Source of the DNA: Euclidia mi
Lineage: Eukaryota; Arthropoda; Insecta; Lepidoptera; Erebidae
Assembly (NCBI GenBank): GCA_944739405.2
Contig: OX123182.2
Coordinates: 39,185,598 to 39,249,597 of the forward strand
Reading direction: 5' to 3'
DNA: 64,000 nt
The notes beneath the pieces were generated by a model, which saw only the letters and a program-made list of their open reading frames with translations, did not search any database and had not been told where the DNA came from. Made by a program: the position numbers and the translations under genes. Below, in pieces: positions 56,736 through 64,000 of the stretch (positions within the stretch are counted from its first letter, which is position 1; the number at the start of each line of letters is the position of its first letter).

Positions 56736-56785
56736 ATGGGCGGCCTTATCGCTAAAAGCGATTTCTTCCAGGCAACCTTTGGATG
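56736..56785 (-). other. 3'UTR stem-loop
   Basis: Stem ATCGCT/AGCGAT (56748-56753 with 56757-56762), flanked on the minus strand by AGGTTGCCTGGAAGAA and AAGGCCGCCC. Confidence 0.7.
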
Positions 56786-56854
56786 GAAAGAAATAAATAA
56801 GGGAAACAGAATTATAAAATGGTGTAGTAATAAAGTTCCTTGCTAAGTAAAGGT

Positions 56855-56933
56855 AAACATACATATATTACGTAAATACAGAAACATATAATATACATAC
56901 ATGCATAGGTACATACATACATACATACATGCA

Positions 56934-56969
<36 letters not shown>

Positions 56970-57030
56970 CATACATACATACATCCATACATACAAACAT
57001 ACATACATAAATACATACGCACATAACACA
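56855..57030. repeat. (CATA)n microsatellite in the element 3'UTR
   Basis: About 30 tetranucleotide copies with a few CATG variants. Overlapping frames full of MYVC are artefacts. Confidence 0.9.
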
Positions 57031-57068
57031 TTATAGATATTATAGTCACAATACCATTTTGACACTGA

Positions 57069-58369
57069 CTAGCTACTCGATAGGAAATGCTGTTTTAATG
57101 CCTTTTTAAATATGCCTATCGACTTTGCTTGCCTAATTTCAAGAGGCAACGCATTCCACAAGCGCACTGCCTGGACAGCAAAGGATTTACTATAAAAATT
57201 TGTTGAATGCGTTGGCATTTGCAGCCTCAGATTCTCTGACGACCTTAGAAACCTTGCATGTGTGTCATGGAGGAACTTAAAACGTTCTTTGAGATACAAG
57301 GGAGTGTTAGGATCGAATAAAACATTATACAATAATGTAAGAATATGAGTATTCCTGCGAAAACGAATAGGGAGCCACTTGAGTTTGTTACGAAATTCTG
57401 ATACATGATCATATTTGCGAAGACCAAATATGAATCTGATACAAAAGTTTTGGAGACGCTCAAGTTTGTCAAGTTGCTGTTCAGTGAGATCAAGATAGCT
57501 GACATCGGCATAATCGAGTACTGGAAGGAGTAAAGATTGAGCAAGCGCAATTTTAGTGGCTGTTGGAAGAAAATTCCGAAGCCTACGTAACGACCCCGCT
57601 GACGCAAACAACTTACGACTGGTCTCCTGAATTTGATGTCCCCAAGTTAAAGTGCTATCCAGATAAATGCCCAGATTCTTTACATGGTCGGTACATTTTA
57701 GAATATTGCCGTCGAATTTAATCTCAGGCAACATTAACCAATTGACCTTCGAGATCATCCTTGGACTGCCGATGAGAACAATCTGCGTTTTTAAAGGATT
57801 AACCTTGAGGCCATACTTTTTGCTCCAATCACAAATTTGCTTTAAGTCAGTATTTATTGAAGCAAACGCATCTGCTACTGATTCTAGAGGTGCCTGGGCG
57901 TAAATTTGTAAATCATCTGCGTAAAGGTGGTAGGACGAAATTAACTTATGGGATATTGAATTTATAAAAATTGCGAAAAGTAACGGAGATAGAACGCCAC
58001 CCTGCGGTACGCCGGCAGTTGTATTACACCATGAAGAGTACGTTTCCTCAACGCGTATACGTTGTCGGCGACCGAACAGATAACTATGAAACCAGTCAAT
58101 CACCGTTGGAGATATGTTAATAGAGCGGAGTATGCCAAGCAGGATGTGGAAATCCACGGTATTGAAAGCGTTGCTAAAGTCGAGTAAGGAAAGTAGCGTG
58201 AGCTTTCCACTATCCATACCCAGTCGTATCTCATCAGTGATATGTACCAATGCCGTGGTAGTACTATGTCCAGGACGAAAGCCGGATTGGTAAGGATTTA
58301 GAAGAGCGTTTTTAGAAAGGAATGTGCATAGTTGTTTATGAATAAGACGCTCTAGGACTTACAACCTAC
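57069..58369 (-). pseudogene. Reverse transcriptase, C-terminal part
   Basis: The frame is open from the truncation point at 58369, where VLERLIHKQL and NPYQSGFRPGHSTTTALVH are still present, through LLSLLDFSNAFNTVDF, GVPQGGVLSPLLFAIFINSI, YADDLQIY, NPLKTQIVLIG and LRRLRNFLPTATKIALAQSL to the end AVRLWNALPLEIRQAKSIG. It is intact but lacks endonuclease and ORF1. It is similar residue by residue to 47716-50640, and less so to 4583-5788. Confidence 0.9.
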
Positions 58370-58375
58370 AATTTA

Positions 58376-59433
58376 ATACCTCCACGCGTTCAAGAGAAAG
58401 TGGTAGTAACTTTAAATTTATTAAAAATATTTTTCTTCTATGATGTAACGAAAAATTTATGGTTCTCGCAATTTTTCCTTTATATGTGCTATAAGACGTT
58501 GCTTCGTACCAAATTTCAAGATTCTGAGCTCACGGAAAGTACCCTGTAGGTTTTGATTCACTTGCGAGTAGGCGCGAGTTTGAAAATATGCTTATATTGC
58601 TCTTTCTTTTGATTGCGTTGACATAGAAGCTTGATTTTGTTGCAACCTAACGGTGTTATATACCTGAGTATTTGGTATGAATTTCAATTTAATACCTCCA
58701 CGCGTTCAAGAGAAAGGGGTAGTAACTTTAAATTTATTAAACATATTTTTCTTATACGATGTAACTAAAAATTTATGGTTTTCGCAATTTTTCCTTTATA
58801 TGTGCTATAAGGTGTTGCTTCGTATCAAATTTCAAGATTCTGAGTTCACGGGAAGTACCCTGTAGGTTTTGATTCACTTGCGAGTAGGCGCAAGTTTGAA
58901 AATATGCTTATATTGCTCTTTCTTTTGATTGCGTTGACATAGAAGCTTGATTTTGTTGCAGCCTTACGGTGTTATATACCCGAGTATTTGATATGAATTT
59001 CAATTTAATACCACCACGCGTTCAAGAGAAAGGGGTAGTAACTTTAAATGTATTAAAAATATTTTTCTTATATGATGTAACTAAAAATGTATGGTTTTCG
59101 CAATTTTTCCTTTATATGTGCTATAAGGCGTTGCTTCGTACTAAATTTCAAGATTCTTAGTTCACGGGAAGTACCCTGTAGGTTTTGATTCCAATGCAAG
59201 TTTGAAAATATGCTGCAATTTGCAGCATATACGGCTGTATATTTTGATTGCTTTGGATTAGAAGTTTGATTTTTTTAGAGCTCTATGGAACCGTAGATTC
59301 GAGTATTTAGTATAAATTTCAGTTTGATACCTCCACGCATTCCTGAGAAAAAGGGTCTTGACAGACGGACGGACAACAAAGTGATCCTATAAGGGCTCCG
59401 TTTTTTCCTTTCGAGGTACGGAAACCTAAAAAA
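58376..59433 (-). repeat. Tandem ~311-bp units, outer block
   Basis: ACGCGTTCAAGAGAAAG near 58384, 58700 and 59016; TTGATTTTGTTGCAACC/GCC at about 58630 and 58945. The last partial unit has TTCCTGAGAAAAAGGGTCTT and the terminal AGGTACGGAAACC. Confidence 0.8.
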
Positions 59434-59620
59434 GTTAATAATAAAGGGGGGTCCCATACAACAAACGAAATTTTTAGGCAATTTGTTACTCGATCTTAAT
59501 AAACAGGTAGAAACTTAAAAAGTATTTAAATATACATACAACGAACATGATTTTCTTTTATAGATGATGGTACGGAACCCTTCGTGCGCGAGTCCGACTC
59601 GCACTTGCCCAATTTTTGTG
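59434..59620 (+). repeat. Terminal fragment of another copy of the same repeat family
   Basis: GATGGTACGGAACCCTTCGT then GAGTCCGACTCGCACTTGC, in forward orientation, opposite to the copy it adjoins. Confidence 0.6.
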
Positions 59621-60005
59621 TTTACTATTGACAGTTTACGATGTTAGGCTATTTCATCAAGTGTCTGACGCTAGAGTCTGACACTATTACGTAACATGTT
59701 TGTGTAAAGCAAAAAAAAATTTTTCTATGTATCTTTTTCAATTACAGATATATTTAATTTTTATTTATGTCAAAGTAAATAAAATAAAGGCACCGCGTTA
59801 AAAATGTTTAGTTCTAAATAATAAAAATAAAACTATGAGCCGATAACCAATTTCTACGTATTAATTTCTTTAAATATTTCCAGACTTACTTATTTTTACT
59901 ACTGAAAATTCCTTCAATATACTAGTGATAACGTTTTGTCAATTAAAAATGCAAGCTTATGCCACAAATAAAAATATCGCCGTATTAAGACTGCATGTTG
60001 TATGC
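59621..60005. other. No gene seen
   Basis: AT-rich, nothing recognised. Confidence 0.4.
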
Positions 60006-60950
60006 TTAAGGCGAGGTTGCAGTACTTTTTAAGATTTTTGAACGTCTGAAAGTCCCATGAACTATGATATTTTTAATGAATAAAAATTAAAGTATAAAAG
60101 TTGAACATATCTTCTAGTAAATCGTAAAGATAGAAACACGATTTGGAATGATTGGCTCGATAAAAAAAAAGTCAAACATGGCACTAAATCACAATTTTAA
60201 ACGTGTACTGCTTAGAGATTCCATAATGAATTTATATGAATGTATTATCAATAGAAACAGCTCTTTATTTTAAAATAAATGGTAAAAACAGATTTCGTAA
60301 TTTCGTTATCATTTTTCTCCAAGAAAAAAAATAGTCAAAATGTTGGCATTATATCGCTCGCCGGCCGTTCATCAGTGCCTGTCTAGGCGTGATTGAGGGC
60401 GGACGTACGTCGTTGCTCCGCAAAATCCCCCTCCACCCCCGCATGTACGTTTTCGCAAAAGTACAAAGTAATTCGTATTCCAAACTCAATCGTTCAAACC
60501 ATAGACATGCTAGTAAGAAACCGTAGACAGGTTACTGACAAGGTAATATGACGGAGCTTATGAGTGGCACGCATCGCGAAAAGCGTACCTACGCACACTA
60601 ATATAAATATGTCAAAACGACACACTAAGAATTAGATAAGAAGTGTAAGTGAGATAGCACATCTAATCGCAAGCGCGAAATAGAGATAAACATATACTCT
60701 CTGGACCGACGCGCATTGTGATATCATGCTGACCGTATCACAGACAATAATTTGACTCAGATGCGACATGATCACTTTGTCTGTCTTGAGTAAATTCAAT
60801 TCGCCTCTAAGTAAATTTGATTAATTCATTTAAGGTAGGGAAATAAAAAGTCGATGTGATTTATTTATAACATTTATTAAAAAAGTACATTTTATTCTTC
60901 TCATTTCATTCAACGGAAACCTAAAACAGTACGTTAATATAAAAACTGTG

Positions 60951-62279
60951 CGCTGCGGACCCACCGTAGCACAGGCAATACCCCTGGGGGTATGGTGGGT
61001 CTTTTAAAGCTTAACCGTACTCCTGGCTGAAATGCTCGTAGTGTTATACCAACGTGCTACGTGGACATTAAACTGAACAGTGTTATCTCTCGTATGATAA
61101 TGACTTACTACTTACGTTTTTGTATTTTTAGACAAGCGAAGACAAGCGCTAGTACGATGATATTGTGCAACAAGGATATAAATTAGAGAATAAAACGTTT
61201 AGGTATTACTGCTAATGGTTATAATGCTTTGTATATTATAGGTATAATCTGTGGTACTGTTAAAGACCCATCATCATCATCATCCTTGCGCTGTCGGATC
61301 ATTCCCACTAGTTCTATTGAACAGTTCTATGATAGAACTAGTGATACTTTTTTTCCCACTAGTTCTATTAGCACAACTTGATGAGAAGAATAGAACTAAT
61401 GGGAAACAGTTATAGGAAATTTACCACTAGTTCTATGTATGTTTTACAAGTGTAGTGTCACAACATCGCGCTCACATATCCGAATAAATAGGTATGTATA
61501 AAAATGTGTTAAACGAATGAACGTCTACAAAACAATTGAACGTCTACAAAACAAATTAACGTCTACAAAACAAATGAACGTCTACTAAACAAATGACTAC
61601 CAGAAAGTGATCAGTGATTGCAAAAAACAGGTGCATGCGATTTTCGACCTTATTGACAGTTTATGACAAACTTTTTTTTTGTTTTTTCTCGCTTTCTGGC
61701 AATATTAGGGTAATAAAATTATAAATTCTGACTAATGTCAATTAGGTTGAAAATCGCATGCACCTGTTTTCTGCAATCACTATCGATAGCTGATCACTTT
61801 CTGTAAGTCATTTGTTTTGTAGACGTTCATTTGTTTTGTAGGCGTTCATTTGTTTTGCAGACGTTCATTTCTTTTACACATTAAACAAATGAACATCTAC
61901 AAAACATATTCATTCGTATATATGAGCGCGATGTCGTGACACTACGGATCATTCCCAGTAGTTCTATTAAATACCCTTGTGAAAACATACATAGAATTGT
62001 ATGATACATAGAACTAGACTGGGACATTTCCTATTACTTATCCCATTAGTTCTGTTCTCCTCATCAAGTTGTGCTAATAGAATTAGGACAGTTCTATCAA
62101 AGAATTGTTCAATACTACTACTATACTGGGAATGATCCCACAAAATAGTAGAACTTGAAATTAACGAACTGAAATTAATAAACTAATTACACAACAATAT
62201 TATCTGAGAGTACGGTTAAGCTTTGAAAGACCCACCATACCCCCAGGGGTACTGCCAGGGGTACGGTGGGTCGGCAGCG
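60951..62279. repeat. 1.3-kb imperfect palindrome
   Basis: The outer ends CGCTGCGGACCCACCG and CGGTGGGTCGGCAGCG pair. Further in lie ACCCCTGGGGGTATGGTGGG and CCCACCATACCCCCAGGGGT. Then come a block of ACTAGTTCTAT motifs, CATCGCGCTCA against TGAGCGCGATG, an 18-bp repeat block in each arm, and ATGCGATTTTCGACC against GGTTGAAAATCGCAT. The centre is near 61690. No frame inside. Confidence 0.88.
61511..61596. repeat. 18-bp repeats AACGTCTACAAAACAAATG, left arm
   Basis: Four to five copies with small changes. The inverted set CATTTGTTTTGTAGACGTT is at about 61808-61875. Confidence 0.85.
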
Positions 62280-62534
62280 AAAACTGTGCAGTACAATCTA
62301 CTTAGTTGTTTAATACTAAAAGGAGAAAAACAAGAACAAGTGAATGGACTTTGATCATCCGTCAATGTTTGTAACATACGTATGATTTTGTATTTCTATA
62401 ATAATAATATATTGTGTTGATTCAGCCTCAAATCACTTTTATTATTTGACAAAAACACACCATGCCACACACCAGCATGCATGAGAAACTTGATGGGAGT
62501 GAGTGAAGCAAGTGAGGTATATCAGGATCGTTGC

Positions 62535-62600
62535 AAATGGCGTTCCGTAGTCTCTGCCTACCCCTCCGGGAAACAGGCGTGAGTCTATGTATGTATGTAC
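62535..62600 (+). mobile_element. SINE tail fragment, family 1
   Basis: CTCTGCCTACCCCTCCGGGA, ACAGGCGTGAGTCTATGTA and a short (TATG)n run. Confidence 0.75.
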
Positions 62601-62602
62601 AA

Positions 62603-63124
62603 AAACACACATCAGTATTTTATTATTACGAATGTTCCATCTGGATACTTTGTTTTTTAGTCTTTGAACACGCACAATACTGCTTCTCTTTTACACTCGC
62701 TAAATGCCAATTTTTTTATTCACTCTATTATTTGTGATACTGAATTAATTATAAATTGTAAATAAAACGTTGTAATATTGTAATACTCATGAATGAGAAG
62801 TGATTCCATAACTTTTAGTCATTTTCCTACTTTAGTTTGTGCAAAATCTCATTACACACGACGGCATTTTCAAATGTAACGTACACACACGTGAGTAAAA
62901 GAGCGAGCGCTTCCGACCGCAGCGCGTACGCGACTAAAGCCAAATGAGACATTTAGCCCGTTTTTAATGTGCAACTTTTGAAGTTCGCATAACTCATCTA
63001 CGGTTTTTTTACGCTGCGCTGTGGCACACGCACACACGAAACCCCCCCTCCCCGCCTCCCACTCACTCGCTGACGCCACCGTCGTGTTTTTGTTTTTGCG
63101 GGGGGTGAGGTCGAGCTACGCACT
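62603..63124. other. Right part of the TTAA-flanked element
   Basis: Contains GC-rich, CpG-rich DNA at about 62880-63110 (GCGAGCGCTTCCGACCGC, CACACGAAACCCCCCC) with no supported frame. Confidence 0.4.
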
Positions 63125-63206
63125 GTACTGCAACCTCGCCTTAACATTACAAATTCTTCGTACAAAATCAATGACGGCAATTTTTCAATTTGTCATTTTT
63201 CCTATA

Positions 63207-63459
63207 CATTTTTTTTATAGACTCACCCGTATCCCCGAAGGGGTAGGCAGAGGTGTAATATTACACCCAAATTTCGCCATGAATTGTTAGATCCCAAGTA
63301 ATAGGGGGCGAGCCCATTGCCGTTACCGGGCACATTACCAGACGCCGGGCTGCTACTGAGAATTCGGAAAAACCCAGTAACACTTTTGCCCGACCCGGGA
63401 ATCGAACCCGTTACCTCCGATCAGCAGTCGCATACGCTATCCACTGGACCACGGAGACA
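63207..63459 (-). mobile_element. tRNA-derived SINE, family 1, with 15-bp target duplication
   Basis: GTCATTTTTCCTATA at 63192-63206 and 63460-63474. Minus strand: head CTCCGTGGTCCAGTGGATAG (box A), GGTTCGATTCCCGGGTCGGG (box B), body GCCCGGTAACGGCAATGGGC, tail CTTCGGGGATACGGGTGAG. Full length, ~253 bp; the best reference copy in this window. Confidence 0.95.
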
Positions 63460-63474
63460 GTCATTTTTCCTATA

Positions 63475-63834
63475 AAACATTATAAGTATGATCATTCTTA
63501 CTAAAATAATGTATTTTTATAATAGGTATAGTCCAAAATGATCGTCATTATATTGGATTACTTCAAAATGAGAACAATGGCAATAATAATTATAAAAAGA
63601 TAATTCTCTAATGTGTAATAAGCGCCAGCCGTTAGTGACCAATCTACTTATAAAACTAGGGAAACTTTATTACATTAAGGAAATGACCGTAACTACCAAA
63701 ATTAAGTAACAACGTTGTTATTTATCAAAAACAGTTAATCACTGAATAGAGCTTTTTTGGTCCACAGCCAATGTCACCGGTCATGATATTTCTAATATCC
63801 TACAGTCTCTGTATTTTACTTCAATGCGTTACAT
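63475..63834. other. No gene seen
   Basis: AT-rich, nothing recognised. Confidence 0.4.
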
Positions 63835-64000
63835 TTTTTTTTTATGAGGTGGAAAATCCCTTCGGATCTCCGACTCTTGGGGAAAAGAGAGCCGGAGTAT
63901 GTGGTATAACCACTAAAAACCACCTCGACTTTCTCATGTACCCGTGTGTCGGGTTAGGGTAGGGTATAGCATAAGCATTCGTCGCTACCCCCCGACGGGT
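63835..64000. repeat. Dispersed repeat running off the window
   Basis: A T-run, then ATGAGGTGGAAAATCCCTTC, GGGGAAAAGAGAGCCGGAG and CTAAAAACCACCTCGAC. These words I associate with a common lepidopteran repeat. Truncated by the window end. Confidence 0.5.

Larger units (their letters stand above)
56645..58369 (-). mobile_element. 5'-truncated CR1/jockey-like element, same family as 47397-52250
   Basis: AATTTA at 56639-56644 and 58370-58375 flanks the insert. The minus-strand end is (TATC)n, then a stem-loop and an ATGTAT-rich 3'UTR, which holds a (CATA)n microsatellite at about 56855-57030. Only the RT from its second half onward remains. Confidence 0.92.
46670..59433 (-). mobile_element. Large tandem-unit repeat, inverted copy, swollen by three non-LTR insertions
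   Basis: In minus orientation this is the same element as 8796-11570. It begins at 59433 with AGGTTTCCGTACCTCGAAAG and CGTCCGTCTGTCAAGACC. It contains at least six units of ~306-312 bp and ends at 46670 with GAGTCGGACTCGCGCACC (plus strand). The non-LTR elements at 47397-52250, 52916-56619 and 56645-58369 account for about 10.3 kb of its 12.8 kb. Removing them restores unit continuity at each junction. Confidence 0.8.
60010..63140. mobile_element. TTAA-flanked element with 16-bp terminal inverted repeats
   Basis: GGCGAGGTTGCAGTAC at 60010-60025 and its exact complement at 63125-63140 are flanked by TTAA (60006-60009, 63141-63144). A TTAA duplication is characteristic of piggyBac-type transposition, although the end sequence is not the usual CCC type, so the class is inference. 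The 3.1-kb interior has no transposase. It includes the giant palindrome 60951-62279, a SINE tail fragment and a GC-rich stretch at 62880-63110. Confidence 0.65.

Noticed and set aside
56812..57065. Cysteine/tyrosine-rich (MYVC) frames
   Set aside because: Product of the (CATA)n microsatellite in the element 3'UTR.
60010..63140. Firm assignment to piggyBac
   Set aside because: Only the TTAA flanks support it; the end sequence is atypical and no transposase is present.
63940..63970. Telomere-like GGGTTAGGGTAGGG
   Set aside because: Insect telomeres are usually TTAGG arrays; this is a single short occurrence inside a dispersed repeat.
1..64000. CRISPR array, bacterial operon or ribosome binding sites
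   Set aside because: Eukaryotic transposon-rich DNA; the regular repeats seen are satellites or minisatellites without spacers.

Overview
This window is intergenic or intronic DNA from a eukaryote, almost certainly a lepidopteran insect. The background is AT-rich and intron-like. It is filled with short tRNA-derived SINEs ending in GATGAT runs, RTE-type and CR1/jockey-type non-LTR retrotransposons, and the 'AGGGTTCCGTACC ... GAGTCCGACTCGCAC' repeat that is familiar from moth and butterfly genomes. Only one stretch looks like an ordinary host exon (12026-12387). It encodes a single-pass membrane segment and cytoplasmic tail, and carries two in-frame stops.

Layout. 1-8281: a short host repeat split by a 7.6 kb LTR retrotransposon (540-8124, minus). 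Its LTRs differ at about one base, it has a 4-bp target duplication, and it shows no gag-pol; its interior holds a 12-bp minisatellite and a truncated non-LTR element. 8282-11850: a repeat with ~317-bp tandem units (8796-11570), interrupted by a fold-back element with 328-bp inverted arms, then a SINE. 12026-13665: the candidate host exon and 3'UTR. 14085-29460: scattered SINEs, a 5'-truncated RTE (15339-16961), a CR1-like element with one stop (22045-24632) and an eroded reverse transcriptase (26290-26790). 29467-32043: two large inverted-repeat elements, the first with a decayed cysteine-rich ORF. 32068-46669: SINEs of several families, small hairpins and two interleaved inverted repeats.

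46670-59433 is the second, inverted copy of the 8.8-11.6 kb repeat, swollen to 12.8 kb by three non-LTR insertions. One is full length with intact ORF1 and ORF2 (47397-52250), one is full length but decayed (52916-56619), and one is 5'-truncated (56645-58369). All three, plus the fold-back in the forward copy, sit within about 35 bp of the same point of the tandem unit. 60010-63140 is a 3.1 kb element flanked by TTAA and containing a 1.3 kb imperfect palindrome with 18-bp repeats in both arms. The window ends with a SINE bearing a 15-bp target duplication.

How the parts work together. The autonomous pieces (EN/RT proteins of CR1-like and RTE type) probably mobilise the rest. Two SINE families end in sequence resembling the RTE C-terminal/3' end. 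CR1-like copies share a 3'-terminal stem-loop whose stem sequence differs between families while its shape is kept. Family names rest on motif recognition from reading, not on database searches.
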